From contig JAANDG010000504.1 in NCBI GenBank assembly GCA_036852015.1, positions 44,079 through 108,078 of the forward strand: a DNA stretch of 64,000 nucleotides. Direction: 5' to 3'. The translations under genes and the position numbers were made by a program. The notes beneath the pieces are model-generated. The model ran no database searches. It was not told where the DNA came from and worked only from the letters and a program-made list of their open reading frames with translations. Origin of the DNA: Pelodera strongyloides (Eukaryota > Nematoda > Chromadorea > Rhabditida > Rhabditidae). Shown piece after piece: positions 10,950 to 29,542 of this stretch. Within the stretch, counting starts at the first letter, position 1. Each line of letters starts with the position of its first letter.

Positions 10950-13900
10950 ATTTTTGCCCTTTTTCCAATCACAAACCGAAAGAAAAGAATATGAATAAAA
11001 GCGCAACATAGATATGTCTATGCCCTAAACACCTTTTATATGGGACTTTTTAATTATTCTTCTTGAGGACATCTAATAATAAGTAATGTTATACACTTCG
11101 CCAATAATCCATAGTTATTAGAAAAAGCATCATTGTTTCCCTTGACCTTGACGCTTTGACACACTTATGCGATTTGAATGAGATTGAAACTAGCCATGCA
11201 ATTCTTTTTTAAGTATTACCGCTCAGATAGTGCACCAAAAAGAAGAAAGTCTTTAAAATAACATTATTGGCAAAAACGCAAAATAAGTCTTTTGTCGCTT
11301 TCTTTGCCCGCACTATATCCTTCTGACAATGCGTATGCATCGAATATATTTATTTATTTATTTATTAAATAACACCACTGTTGCAACTACGCTACAACGA
11401 GCAGATTTAACCCGCGACTCGGCTAATGAATACCTTTCCCATATTTATAGGTATATAACGGACTGCTGTACACATAAAGGAGACCCCAAAGTCAACGTCT
11501 TGTTATAATCGTAGGAATGATCTTCATTCGTCTAGCCTTTGTTATGTAGAGAAACAATGGACGGATATAAACAGTAAAAACGTATTTTAAGAATATGACT
11601 ACGGTAGCTGGCCGAACTGTTTGTCGGGGACTAACTCTGCCTGTTCCTCTAACTTCTAAGTGTAAATAAATGCGGTTTTCACAGTAATATATCTCAAATC
11701 CGGACATTATGTGCAAGTCAATTGTGCAAAACTTTTTCTCTTGATCCTGTTTTTTTACGCGGTCACTCCAAATTTGTCATTTTACGTCGCGTACAATTGG
11801 ATGTAGGAAATAACCTAGAAAAATGCTTACCCAAAACCAATTTATTTGAACCCTAACATAGGGAGTGAAAGATTAGTCCAGCGGATTTACTGTTTCTACA
11901 CTACCACGGCACGACGAAACACGAAACCGTATGGAGGCAAGCAACTGCTTCGCCATCTAGAGCCTAGAGCATGTACAAAATATAGAATATTTTCATATCC
12001 CCGTTGCACACAATAACGCATTAACTTGTTGCGTTTCCCTGCTAACAACAAACACCTTGTTTACACTGTCATATCCATATGTGAGCTTCTGCAAGAAATC
12101 GTACATAATAAATGCGTTGATTACATATTTATGATAAAGAGCCAGGGTAGGCGACCATTGATTGTTTTTGTTTTCATCTAGTTTCACGGATATACTTTTA
12201 TTGTACAACGAGAACATGCTATTAGAAACTATTTTCGTCATTATTTTCATTCGTTCCAGCCCTTCCAGAATTCTCGTAGAATGTGCAGCGGTCCGGCTGA
12301 AAGTAAATAACTGTAGACGTAAACTATAAGTTATCGCCGCCCTGACTTACGCAGGCGCTCCTTCTAAAAATGATCATAATGCACATATGAAACGTCCGTA
12401 TCTTCCGAGCATATTGTTGCAACTACGCTGCAACGAGCATATTTACCCTTGAAACATACAATTACCACGTAACTCTATGGATGTTTATCACTTCATTGTG
12501 AATTACCCAATTAGCATGTGAATCATTATATATAACGAGTTTATATCAACCCTATACAGACTCGCTCAATGGAGCATCATAGTTAGGGTTGACAGAGCCT
12601 GAGCAAAACTGGTCCTTATATTATTTGCCGTTCATACGGCCCCCGGACGCTATTGGAGATTCACTCAAGTGAATCTATCCCCGTCCTCCTCTTATTCGTT
12701 CGACTTAACTACGGTGTTCCGATAGGCAAGTCTATTCATGGCGACCGCGGATATTACCGATTCCTGCAGTTATAATTCTGCTACTCTATTCACATATGTT
12801 CCTAATAAAATTCGATTGCGCTTACTTTGAGAGCTGCGAAAAGGGACTACTTATACCAAACGACTGAAACGTAGGATTCCGTTTCCTTCACACACAAGAA
12901 AAAGTAAACTCGTATCTTATTATGTAAAAGAGAAGAGTTTATTTTTGGTTTGTGTGAATGATACAAAAATTAGAATATATAAGGCTATTAGGTACTCACT
13001 CACAATCAGGCATAAAATGGAGAGTCGATTCGCAGTCTTGAGCAAACCAAAAATGCTCAGTCGCAACTTTTTCTACGCATTACGCACTAAAGTCATATCG
13101 CAAACGTTTCATATAATTATGCCCCTGTTTCGAAATATGGCCTGTGTAGTCGCCTCAGCCGTCTGTTCCTTTATATAATAAGATTAATTCGGAAGTCATA
13201 GAAAAGCGCTTACTACCTCGCATGTTTATTATACATTTCAGACATACTATATTATTATTTTATTATGCCACGTATATGCCAATTGCATCAAGAAGGATAA
13301 ATCGAACAACTTGCCTGAACCATAAGCTGATGTTTTCTACAGTTGAAAGCCTTTTTGAATTCGGGCATCATTGCAAACATAGCATTAATGCGAATCATTG
13401 GAGAAGAGTGTTCACTGCAAAGTTTATGTGAGCATCACCTGCGATATTAGAGGTCTGCGACCGGATCCACCAAAGACTTCTCACCCGGGGTGAGAGTGAG
13501 ACACGTTTTGGGTGACAGTTATATACCTCACCGGGTGAGAGGAGTTAGAGACTTTTATCAGCCAAGTATTCAAAACGGTTCAAATTGAATTGATCCGATC
13601 TCTTTTTAAAGGGACGCGGGGGAAATTTTTCTCCAAGTAATTCGTTTCATAGTTTTCTGAATAGTTAGATTTTAGGCCCATGTGAACGTGTTTCGCAGTT
13701 GTTTATGGGGGAAAACCAAGAACTGGTGTGTCTTTTTGGCATTAATGATCTCATTATATAAAGGAGAAAAAAGGTTTGGAATTTCTTTGTTTTTACGACC
13801 GCAACGAACACTATAATATCTAAAGTCATAAAAGTAGAGTGGGCCAAACTGATCCAACATAAATTTTTCTACGTTTCAGGCATTTAATTTAGGAATTATA

Positions 13901-14860
13901 ACTTTTCAGCGAAGAATGTCCAATAGCATCTTACAGAATAAACATGTTTACATTTCAGGCACGATCATATACCCACAATTTTCACAAATGTAATTATTGA
14001 ACGGTTTGCATTTTGCATACATAATTTTGGAAAAAAGTACTCTTGGTCCGCGTGTTGAGAAGATGCATATGGAAAGCACCACAAAATTGCCGTGGAGTAA
14101 AAAAAGAGTTGTTCTTTTGTGATATTCAAATCGTGGTATTCGTTTTCCTTCTAAATGAATTTATTTCTCCTGTCTACAAAGCGTATGTGTGTAACGAACG
14201 AAATAGTGAATTACAATCAATGGCATGGCAAGCAAAGAGCTCTATATCACATATGATCAGACCTTGTGCTCATTAAACTTCATTGCACTTGCTAGAGCAA
14301 ACAGCCAACTTACCATCGTTCGGCTTCCCAAATAGCTATGCAACAATTCATATGCCGAGGTAAGGGCCAACAAATCAGGTCCATCTTCTTTCAAAGTAAG
14401 CTTTCCGCTGTCACAAGTTGTCTGTAATGTTTATTTATTGAAGGCGCTCACACAGTAAAAAGTGTCTATATTATTCTGTGAGAAAAAACTCATTTACACA
14501 ATCTTGATTCAATTTCATAACATATGCAAAAAGGGATTATTCCCAAAAAAAAAAACCACTTTGACACTTTGACGTACGGTAAAGCAATATTTTTTGAAAC
14601 ATTTCATTTTCACAAACAAAGAATTGTGGCAAACAACCTAATATACTACTTATAAAAAATACTGTACCAAATTGAAGAATAGTAAGTACTATACTATCTC
14701 GTACCCCGCAAAATCTTACCTCAATCTAGGGAGATATACAAGCCAGTTGTAGGATACTACCAAACCCAAACATAAAAAGGCGTCAAGAACTGCATGCACC
14801 GTTGAATTTCTACTTTATTGCTTTATTCGTGGTACTCCATTTCTCTCTCCCGCGAGAACT
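10950..14860. other. Gene-poor stretch
   Basis: No convincing coding region. Short copies of a SINE 3' end ('attatataaaggagaagag'-like) occur near 12,918 and 13,753. A direct repeat 'gcaactacgct(g/a)caacgagca' occurs near 11,382 and 12,418. Confidence 0.4.
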
Positions 14861-14863
14861 AAT

Positions 14864-15264
14864 TTAAAGGGAATGTCAACCCGGTTTTGCATGTTGAGCT
14901 CAAAAAAGCTTACGTTTTGAAGGTAAGGAAATAGAATATAAAAAATAACCAAAAACTTTTTGATGTGAATAAAATCAATTTCAAATCCCTCTAAAAAATT
15001 CCTTCAACATGGGATTCGGGCCTTGTGTACAGAGCTCAGCAAATTCGCTGTACGAGGGACCGTTTGTAAACGGGTCGCCGCAACGCACCCGTTTGCGTGA
15101 GTTGCGGCGTTTTTTGTTCACGTTTATGACAAAATTTCAAATATTTTATTCTGCCGCCATTTTCATGGGTATACTGTATTGCATTGGGCGCCTTTCGAGA
15201 TTTACTTAGTCTGCGCCGGGATATGCCTTCAGAGAAGTATTGTCCCCATTGACATTCCCTTTAA
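14864..15264. mobile_element. TTAA MITE, family E
   Basis: Ends are TTAAAGGGAATGTCAACCC and its complement. The internal part is only partly palindromic. Confidence 0.7.
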
Positions 15265-15332
15265 ATTTATAGTTGGAAAATGAAGAAAACTAACTAACCT
15301 TACTTTTAGCGGTTACTTTTAACCCTTAGAGT

Positions 15333-15710
15333 TTAAAGGGTCAGGCCCACCGTTTTGAACTTATATTTATTATTTGTTCATAGTTTTTGTAAAGGGTGTT
15401 TATTATAAAAAACGCACACTGAGTCTGAACTGGCTTCACCATCACGAAGCTTTTCACGTGTTTTCCTTACAGAGTATGCAGTACGGAAAAGCAATTGCAA
15501 CTTTATTTCCTTACTGTGTGTGTCCCGAGGGTAGCCGACTGTATAGCCAGACTCATAAAGGACAGAAAAGAGCGAGGTACCCCCGGGACACACACAATAA
15601 GGAAATAAGGGTTTTATTCTCCAGTGAAACGGTTGCACACCACCTCCTATTTAATTATACATATATCAACAAACACCTTATTCTAAAGAAGGTGTTTGTT
15701 GATATATGTA
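15333..15710. mobile_element. TTAA MITE, family F, right end lost
   Basis: Begins TTAAAGGGTCAGGCCCACC. The interior hairpin (tttatttccttactgtgtgt with its complement near 15,590) matches the hairpin at 26,650-26,830. The right terminus was not found. Confidence 0.55.
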
Positions 15711-16224
15711 TGTACATAGTGAGTGCTTCCCGTGTAATAACAATCAGACCAAAAAGTTTCCAGATCGTGCTCATGGCTCACTGTGTGTGCATGTAATTGG
15801 CTCCTATTGGACAATTGGATTGGAATGTACGCTCTACTAGACAAAACGTATACCGTAGCCGGTAGGAAAAAAGGGCTTTGCTTTAGGCAAAGAGAGCTAG
15901 AGATGGTTGAGATAGCGATCACTAGTCTCTTTGCCTGAGCTCTTTTCCTGTCTGCTACATTCATCAAATAGAGCGGGGATTCCAATACTATTTACCGGCG
16001 TCTCCGGTTTATCCAGTAAAATAAAGCATTTTTTAGTAAGAATTTTCGGCAAATCAAACTAACCTCGCCCCACAAAATGCAGGATTTTTCCATCATACGC
16101 TTGAGGCATTCTATTTTTTTCAGATATGCAATATCAGTTGAAAAATTGGCGTTGTTCTCCCGTGACGGTTCCTTGACAAATGAATGGCTTATTTCGTGTG
16201 CGACGCCAAACCCATACTGTCCCA

Positions 16225-16570
16225 TCTAAAATCTTATTATATGAAGGAGAAGAGGTTACTTTTTTGTTTGAAGCCTCGTGCGAACCCAACAAAGCCCAGT
16301 CTAAAGATTTGCTCGCTGGAATGGAACATACAAAAACCTTGGCCACGCGCGCGGTTCGAACTCATGGTGAACCCAACTAGCTGGAAACTCATGGTGAACC
16401 CAACTTCTGCGGATTATGGTCTTTCGCTATTCTTCCGATGATTCACATCCGAACGCTCTACCTGTTGAGCTATGCTAGCTTACGATGCGAGTCGGCATTC
16501 CCCTCACTACATAAGATAAGCGCACTTTAAATAGCAAATTTGCGTGGTCCAATTAGTCGCATCGAAGGCT
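16225..16570 (-). mobile_element. SINE family 2, diverged
   Basis: Matches the fuller copy at 26,879-27,318 on minus: end 'ttattatatgaaggagaaga', anticodon-side 'cgctctacctgttgagctatg' read in complement, and 'agcaaatttgc' downstream. Confidence 0.55.
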
Positions 16571-16674
16571 AATAGAGGTCGTTTTTTGTGCTAATAGTCT
16601 AATATGGCCCGTTTTAACGGGGTGTATTGTATGTCGTCTAGTTGTACCCTAAACTAGACAACAACGTAATTGTG

Positions 16675-16948
16675 GCCTAAACGCTGGGAACGGTTGTTGA
16701 GTAGCAGCATAAATGGACTACCAACGGAAGCAGCACCATATAAAGATCTAGTTCAGTTCATTTCTCAAACCAAAACTTATGACTTCATCACAGAACGTTA
16801 GATAGACCAGGAGGGATCGAACATTATCAACTCTCCAAATGGCGGTTACAAAGTTATCACGGGCCAGACGCAAACCCAAGTCGATACGTTAGAGGCGAAT
16901 GCGCTGGACATTGCGCTGGACAAAATTGCAGATTACGAAAAAAAATGA
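16675..16948 (+). pseudogene. Coding-like fragment with in-frame TAG
   Basis: One frame runs open from about 16,675, including KDLVQFISQTKTYDFITER, then one TAG, then IDQEGSNIINSPNGGYKVI and on to LDKIADYEKK and TGA. Composition and continuity look coding. The TAG may mark a splice acceptor ('aacgttag') or decay. It is related to fragments at 7.4 and 34.7 kb. The parent gene is not recognised. Confidence 0.35.
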
Positions 16949-16989
16949 GTGGTAGCGCACTCGATATTGATTAGTTTGCCTGATTTTTT

Positions 16990-17451
16990 TTAAAGGGTCG
17001 CAGACACTACAAATTCGTCGCTTTTATTCGCTTTTCATTAAATATTCAAAGATATGAAGAAAAATACGGTTCCAGCACCAAAGTACAGGAAAACGAACTC
17101 AGGGAGAGAAATCACTGCGTACGAGTTTTCCTAATATACCGTAGTTTATAATTCCCCGTATTACGGTTGATAATAAATACCCTGCAGTGATAAACCACAC
17201 GGCAGGTGCAACACTGCAGGTTGTTTATTCTCCAAGTACCCCTGGCAATTGCACGTATGTCCCCGCAACTGTAATTCACCAAAACCCATTCTCATTGATT
17301 TCTCTCCCTGATTTCTGTTATATGTCTTTTTAATAGCTTTTTTTCTCTGCTATATGTCTTTTTAATAGCTGCATATTGTTTTATAAATACTCTTGTATTT
17401 AAAAAAAATCGAATAAAACTGTTGAATTTGTAGTGACTGCATCCCTTTTAA
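16990..17451. mobile_element. TTAA MITE, family C
   Basis: Ends are TTAAAGGGTCGCAGACACTA and the complement of 'tttgtagtgactgcatccct'. The same family occurs at 18,733-19,153. Confidence 0.75.
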
Positions 17452-17740
17452 GTAACAAACTTACTACAACGCTTATAGGTGTATTGGGCATAAAAGAAAG
17501 CAAAAAAAGTGTTTCTGCCATGGTCACGTGGTCCTCATCGTTCCATGCATTTTCAACACGCGTATCTGAAAGGTTACATTGCCTAAGAAGCAAAACGAAG
17601 TTCAATGTACGGAAACTACTAAACCTAAAACTACATGTGCCTAAAATTGTACTCGTGCTGATGTAAGGCTCCAATAATGTTCCTGAATAACACTTTTGCG
17701 TGGTTCGGCGCGCAAGGTGCGCACGGCACTATTACCACAC

Positions 17741-23177
<5,437 letters not shown>

Positions 23178-23199
23178 CTGAAAATAGCACCCCTCAAAT

Positions 23200-24050
23200 C
23201 ATTACATCTAGTCCCAATCGCATAAACTACGTCGAATACATTTGCAAACGAAAAAAGTGAGTTTCCTAAAAATAACCCCCAATAAGAAAACACGAACTAT
23301 GTATACATATAGAAAACGGTAGCCTTCTGGGCTAAACTTCACATTACCCACACAACATTGATTGGTGATTTAATGAAATCTACTATTATATAAAGGAGAA
23401 GAGTTTGTTTATGATTTTATATTTATGATGTTGTTTGTTTATATGTGCACAACGAAATCCTTTCTAAAGCTTTTCTGGCACAGATTGAATAAGAACGAGA
23501 ACGTTGGATCTTCAGTGTCCATTCGCGCTAATTGGCCAAATTCCTTACCCAGATTCACAACCTCCTATCAGCGCGTATAGGCAAGGGCGTGACAAGTGCG
23601 CATGTATTTAAAAATTGCGCAAAAATAAAGAAAAAAATAGTATTAGGCGATATTTGGAACTGTAACCATGAAAAAGGGTCACCTGGAATGAGTCTGATCC
23701 TTAAATTGATTTAAATTAAGTAAATGAATTGGTTGGTGCTGTGGAGTATTGTATGGCTCGTGTGGAATTCTCACAAAACACTGAACACTCGGGTGGGGCA
23801 CATCTTGTGGTCATAGTTTCATAGTGTAGCAAAATGCTAATCGTAACTCACTTTTTTTACTTTACGAGTGTATGAAACAGAACACTTACATGTCTGTAAA
23901 AATTATCACATGGATTGATCTTGAAATTTCGATGAGTTTTGAGGAACCAGTGAATGTAGTTATCATTGAGAAGATTTGAACCACATACGCATACCACGCT
24001 AAAAAAATGCACTCATTTTGATTCCACGATAGTTATTTTATTATTTCCTT
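23200..24050. other. No gene seen
   Basis: Contains a SINE 3'-end fragment near 23,388 and a fragment of the dispersed repeat at 23,530-23,710. No coding evidence. Confidence 0.45.
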
Positions 24051-24057
24051 CAAGGTG

Positions 24058-24058
<1 letters not shown>

Positions 24059-24118
<60 letters not shown>

Positions 24119-24180
24119 TCATTATTATATTATTCACAATATATTCACAATATATTCACAAATATATTCACAATATATTC

Positions 24181-24225
<45 letters not shown>
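24059..24225. repeat. (TA)n microsatellites with interrupted core
   Basis: A (TA)n run at about 24,060-24,113 and another at 24,185-24,225, separated by repeats of 'acaatatattc'. Confidence 0.95.
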
Positions 24226-24228
<3 letters not shown>

Positions 24229-24271
24229 TTATTATTATATTCACAATATATTCATTCCTTTCTTTTCGATA

Positions 24272-24378
24272 ACGGCGTGGCAGGGCTAGAAAGTGTTGTG
24301 ACAGACATACAGAGGGTTAATGACTATACGGAGAATCTTACGGGCAAAGGAAAAAAACTTTCTAGCCCTGCCACGCTG
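24272..24378. mobile_element. Small hairpin MITE
   Basis: 'ggcgtggcagggctagaaag' and its complement 'ctttctagccctgccacgc' bound about 105 bp. Confidence 0.75.
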
Positions 24379-24954
24379 TTTCCCACTTGCTTGGCGTACC
24401 GTTTAACTAGGGCTGTGGTGCACCAGTTGTTTTTATAAATGTGAGGGGTTATTTTCGGAGCATGCCCCTGCCGCAATTAATATAACTTGAAGTATTATGA
24501 AGATTTTAGGCTACAGCATCAATACAAAGTATTCAAAATGGCGCAACTCCTAGTGACCCCAGCCTTCTGAGAAACATAAAAAGGTTTTTGGCCCTTCTCA
24601 ATAATTCTAATATGAAATTTCTGAACAGTATGACGCATATTCATTCGAAACGATGATCAAAAAGAACTTTCCGATAAAGAAAGAACAAAAACAAAAACAA
24701 TACTAATTTAAAACAAACCTTAAAATGCAGAAAAGTAAACGAATCCACATGGTACAGTCGACAAACAATGGTCCCGAAAAATAGACATGTTCATTGCAAC
24801 AAAATGCTAAATTAGCATGATGGACTGTGCCTTCGGCGACTTTAGAATTGGTGTGTATGTGTTTTAATTTAGAGTCTAATCCTAATTTGCATAAGATCAT
24901 ATAAGCGAAAATTTGGGTGACAAATAAAATCCGAAGTTTAGCCGCGCCATATTA

Positions 24955-25245
24955 GGTTTATTTATTTACCAGCCGTTCGAAGGGTCCACTCGACTCTCCA
25001 CTAGACTAATGGTTGCAAATTTACCATTGAAGATGCTCTGTGTAGAGCAGAGGGTTGCCCGTTTAGGCTAGCATAAGCTGAGCAGGTGAAGCGTTTTACT
25101 GTGAATAGAGAGATTGTGTGCCTGTGGGTTCGATTCCCACCAGCGGCAAAGATTTTGTTGATTTTGTATGTTCTCTTTCGATTGCGGTCATATATTTATG
25201 AAAAAAAAAAATGATAAACTCTTCTCATTTTAATAGTAAGAAGAC
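24955..25245 (+). mobile_element. SINE family 2 with tRNA-like core
   Basis: A tRNA-like core stands at about 25,068-25,148, with A-box region 'tagcataagctgagcaggtg' and B box 'gggttcgattcccac'. The left end is 'accagccgttcgaa' and the right end 'aactcttctcattttaatag'. It is not a functional tRNA: the core lacks a clean cloverleaf and is embedded in the repeat. Confidence 0.65.
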
Positions 25246-25249
25246 CAGG

Positions 25250-26510
25250 TTTATTTATTCCGTTTATTTATTTATTTACCAGGTCGTTAAACGCCGCCTG
25301 ACAATGAGACGACTTTCCAATAGTACACCTGCGAAACTTCGGCAAAAATGGGCTTATTTATAAGAAACGTGTGAATTCTGAAGTATTCATAAAAAAAAGC
25401 GTATGAAGCCTCAGTACGTTTATTTTGTGCAGCTGCGAAAGTTGGTTACTAATACCAAACGCGTGAAACGTAGAAAAAATTTTTTCAAACAAAATTACAA
25501 ACACTTCTCCCTACAATAAACTCAGTCTACTGAGTCTACTAGGCTTGAAGAGACCTGTTGCCGAAACAAAACTGAATTCCATGCATATATTTTTTTCAGC
25601 ACTGTATACGTACAACGTACAACACAAATAATACAGCAATAATATTCATCTCTTCATGACAAGGGGCAATATTCAATATTATGATGCTTGACCTCCATCT
25701 ACAGGCTGCCCTATTATTTCCAATAACTGAACTACGCTGATCAAAAGACAGCCTATTAATACAAAGAGGGAATGATAAAACGTACAAAACTAATTATACT
25801 AATAAGAAGAATATTTATCGTCGAAGGGACTGTGTGGTCTGTGGTCTTTTTCCAATTAGAGCGAAGAGTGTCTGAAATAATGTTAATGCAAAGACGATTA
25901 AAGAGTTTCTTGATTTGTTCGCGTAAATGTTGTGCTGAAATATCTTTTTATGAAAATATTCAAAAAACTGGAATCTTTGAAACACCACCCGGAGAGGGAA
26001 TCATAGGCTCCGAGCAATTTGTCATATGCAATTCGTAGTCTCTAGTGCTAGTGCTCAGAACCTCTGCCGCCGAACATATTCAAGCTGTATTGTACGCACT
26101 TTCAATAAATGTGCACACTCTCGAATCCTAGTCATACAATATTTAATTATTTAACAAAAAAAATTCCTAGTTGTAAGTTCTGCTTGTCCTTTTCCGAACT
26201 TTTACGCTTTTGTTTCAGATCCAGTTCGATTTGTCTGAACGAGATTATCTGATTATCTCGTTGTTAGAAACTCAATCATTGAGCATCATAACAACTCTGT
26301 TTCAGAATCCCTGGATACACGCGTCTTGGTTCAAAATCGTGACAGTACTGTATTCTATAATTGTGGGTTGTGAGAGAATTGTATTCTAAGATTGTGTGAA
26401 TTGCATACGTAGGTCGACGGAAAGGTAATGTTGCCTTGTTGTCAGACTATGCATACTTGGCTCACTAGATGTCTGCATACAAACACTAGATGTCTGCATT
26501 CAAAATCCAT
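25250..26510. other. No gene seen
   Basis: AT-rich DNA with short ORFs only. A repeated phrase 'gatgtctgcat' occurs twice near 26,468-26,500. Confidence 0.4.
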
Positions 26511-26878
26511 CAAAAAAGGCCCATCAAAATAAACCCATATTTTGCATGTTTTTATAATTTGTGTAAAGGTTTATTATGATATATGTACCCTAAATTTCGG
26601 CTAGACTTTATCCCGCTGAAATTTTTCGGTGTCGATAAACGGAAAAGTATACCGTAGAAGACACACAATTGCACCTTTATTTTCTTGTCGCGTGTCCCGG
26701 GGGAATATGTCTATATAGACAGATAGTCTCCCGGGTCCCAATCAGAGCGAGGTATCCTCGGGAGACACGGTAAGGAAATAAGGGTGCAATTGCTGGTCTT
26801 CTACGGTATACTTTTCCGTTTATCGACACCGAAAAATTTCAGCGGGATAATGTCTAGCCGTAATTTAGTGTACGTATC

Positions 26879-27318
26879 TTATTATATAAAGGAGAAGAGT
26901 TTACTTTTTTGTTTGTGTGAACATAACGAAGTCTTTTCATAAAGAAAATTTTCTATTGGCAAATAGCATACAAAATCTTTGCCCCAGGCGAGATTCGAAC
27001 CCACAGCAGCGCACAATCTCTCGATTCATAGTCCAACGCTCTACCCGTTAAGCTATGCAAGCTTATTTCAAGGGGAATCCTCTGCTCTATACAGCACCTT
27101 CAATGGCAAATTTGCATGGTAGCATTAGTCGAGTGGAGAATTCGACTGATTATTATACATTTCCACAATCAGAGACGTGTGAAAGTGTGGGAGGAGAAAG
27201 AGACGAGAGTTAACTTTTTACACTGTAGCAATTCTTTTTAAATAGGGAAACAATCGGCCGAAGGCCGATTCCTCCAGTCGGAGAAGAGGCCGTAGGGCTC
27301 TTCGAACGGCTGGTATTA
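26879..27318 (-). mobile_element. SINE family 2, near full length
   Basis: On minus it starts 'accagccgttcgaagag', has a tRNA-like core with 'agcttaacgggtagagcg' and B box 'gggttcgaatctcgcc', and ends 'aactcttctcctttatataa'. About 440 bp, inserted in the arm of a MITE. Confidence 0.7.
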
Positions 27319-28411
27319 TAATAAACCCCCTTTATACAAATTATAAAAACATTGATATTGTATGTAAAATCATGTCTCTATGCAACAACTCACCCGGTTC
27401 TTTCCAAATTGTGCGCCGTCTAGGCCAAGCACGTTTTAATTATACTCGCCCTATTCCTTGCTCTACTATGTTCCTCTCCGACCCAAAGTGCCGACCCAAC
27501 TAAAGCGAAGTCCGACTCTGGGCGGTCCTAGTTTCCGCCCCGGGTCGAAAAATTTGAAAAAGGCGTGGGAGTTGGATCGGCAAAACCACTGTTTGGAGTC
27601 GGAGTTGGGTCGGCACCACCACGGTTTGGAGTCGGCACCACCGTAATTTGTACAGAAGCGTAGCCCATAAATTACACTACATAACGGGAGGAAATGTTTA
27701 TTGCGAATAATACATACACAGTATATGACTAAACATTCAAATTTGACGGTGTTTTAGCGAATCTTCCAGTATTAGTATTAGTATCAGGCAGCAGAATGCA
27801 TCTTTGATGTTGTGAACTTCCATGGAGCTGGCCACCAGTGTCTAAATGTATTAAATTAAATAGTAAAGGAAAGTATAATATTTCTGCGTCATTCTGCGAA
27901 GATTACAAACTATTAGTAACATATACTTCTACGGCTGAGTCTATCTGACCGATGGGAACCCTATTCTTACGACATCATAAACTTACTTTATCGTGTTTCC
28001 TTCCGTTTGTTTGCTTGCTTGAACGCGCACAGTAAGTGAAGCAATGGTACCTGTGATAGCAATAAGTTAATAGAGGAAATAATAAAGGAAATAGAAACAA
28101 ATTATAAAGAAACCAAAAATTTGTGCAGGACTTCAAAAAATTTGAAAAAATCATCGTGAAAAATGCGATGTGCATGCGGAAGAGCTGCAAGCGCGCAAGT
28201 TGGGTCGGACCTGGGTCAGACTTGGTTGGGTCGGACCTGGGTCAGACTTGGGTCAGTTTGGCTGGCATGCGTTCGCTGCTGCTGTCTACTGTACTGCTAC
28301 ACTATTTGTACTGCTAAAGGGTCGGCACTGCAAATTTCAGCCATATTTAGCGTCGGCGGTGGGGTCGAAAGCCACAATTTGGGCGCGCATTGGGTCGGAG
28401 ATTAACAGAGT

Positions 28412-28808
28412 ATGGCTCCTGTTTTTCGTGTTCCATTTTTTAAGGAATTGGCCGAAATGATCAAGAAGACCCCGGATTTGGTTCACATCATTGTTCGCCG
28501 CGCCGAGACAGCTCAGCAACGTAGAGAAGGTTTTCTCCGCCGCCAAACTGCACGTGAGAAAGTTGAGGTCAAAGTACAACCAGTGGTGACGTCATGCGAA
28601 CAAGATCAGCGCATGACACCCCAGGCAATTGAAGGACCCCGCAAGGAAATTAACTCTCAGTCGCCTTTGTCCTCTCCCCTGGTTATCGATCACAACGATC
28701 ACAGATGATCTTGTTGATACTGACTATGACCAACCCGTTACTCCTTCCCTCAAAGATGATCTTATGGAGATTCGTGCAATGCTTGCTCCATTTAGGAACA
28801 TTAAATAG
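28412..28808 (+). pseudogene. Frameshifted ORF of unknown function
   Basis: ATG at 28,412 opens a 98-residue frame starting MAPVFRVPFFKELAEMIKKT, rich in Arg/Lys/Glu in its middle. Near 28,690 the coding character moves to the next frame, which reads DDLVDTDYDQPVTPSLKDDL and ends ...FRNIK and TAG at 28,808. No splice-site pair joins the frames, so one frameshift is likely. AATAAA lies at about 29,006. It sits inside a 1.6-kb segment inserted into a MITE and may be a transposon-borne gene or a captured host sequence. Upstream the DNA has GGGTCGG-rich repeats (27,470-27,640; 28,195-28,260). No family recognised. Confidence 0.4.
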
Positions 28809-29542
28809 TTATTGTGCGCATCCATTTCAATTTCGATCTGTTTATTGTAGTATTTCAATATTCCCATTTTTATATACATATTAATTGTAACTTGAATCAA
28901 TTATGATTTAGCACCACATAAGAAGCTAGACCTCTTGAATGTGTCTAGCCTGTGAGTGTTTTTATCTCTCCTGTTGTATTTTATAGTATGTAATGTAATT
29001 TTTGGAATAAAGAGTTAATAATAATGCAACATATAGGTTTATTTTGATGGTCCCGTCCCTTTAAACACAGTAATTAAAAATTGCCGATATAAAAGGTTTA
29101 AGCGCAAACATTACGTTTCATTTTCCTCTTTCTTGTTTACTTTAACTTTATGGCGAGAGCTTGTTGTCTGTAGGCCTGCTGAAACGAGTTTCAGCAACAT
29201 TTGCTGATGTCAAAAGGCGTACTTCCGTCAACACCGCGCGGTATTTACGCTTACAGTTTCACAATAATTTACCTCTGTTGTAACATTGCAATCAGGTGAA
29301 ACATCAGGTCAGGTTCATTGCAATCGTGAATCACCGTTTTTGACAGAAGTACGCATTTAATAACATACCTTCTTGATATCAATATTTTTTGAAATAAATA
29401 AATGTTGTTGAAATAATTTGGAAGATTGTCTCCGCACACGTATCCCATTTATAACATCGAATCGCTACACACACACCGCAGTAAAATGATTCACATCACA
29501 TTGTGCAAGTCATCAGGACAATACTTTATTTTAGACATGTTT

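Larger units (their letters stand above)
26511..29064. mobile_element. Interrupted TTAA MITE, family F, hosting two insertions
   Basis: The left end ('ggcccatcaaaataaaccca') and right end ('ggtttattttgatggt', 'gtccctttaa') are inverted matches. The hairpin arms continue inward to about 26,880 and resume at about 27,318-27,352. They are split first by a SINE (26,879-27,318) and then by a 1.6-1.7 kb segment ending near 29,023. The family-F element at 21,085 shows the uninterrupted form. Confidence 0.7.

Noticed and set aside
17500..17580. Possible fifth exon of the unrecognised gene (frame with ENAWNDEDHVTMAE)
   Set aside because: The acceptor is good, but its phase does not match the preceding exon's donor, so it was not joined.
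23966..24438. Ile-Tyr repeat frames of 107 and 127 codons
   Set aside because: They are translations of (TA)n tracts and a hairpin element.
25068..25148. tRNA gene candidate
   Set aside because: The B box is good, but the core is embedded in SINE family 2 and lacks a convincing acceptor stem and anticodon arm.
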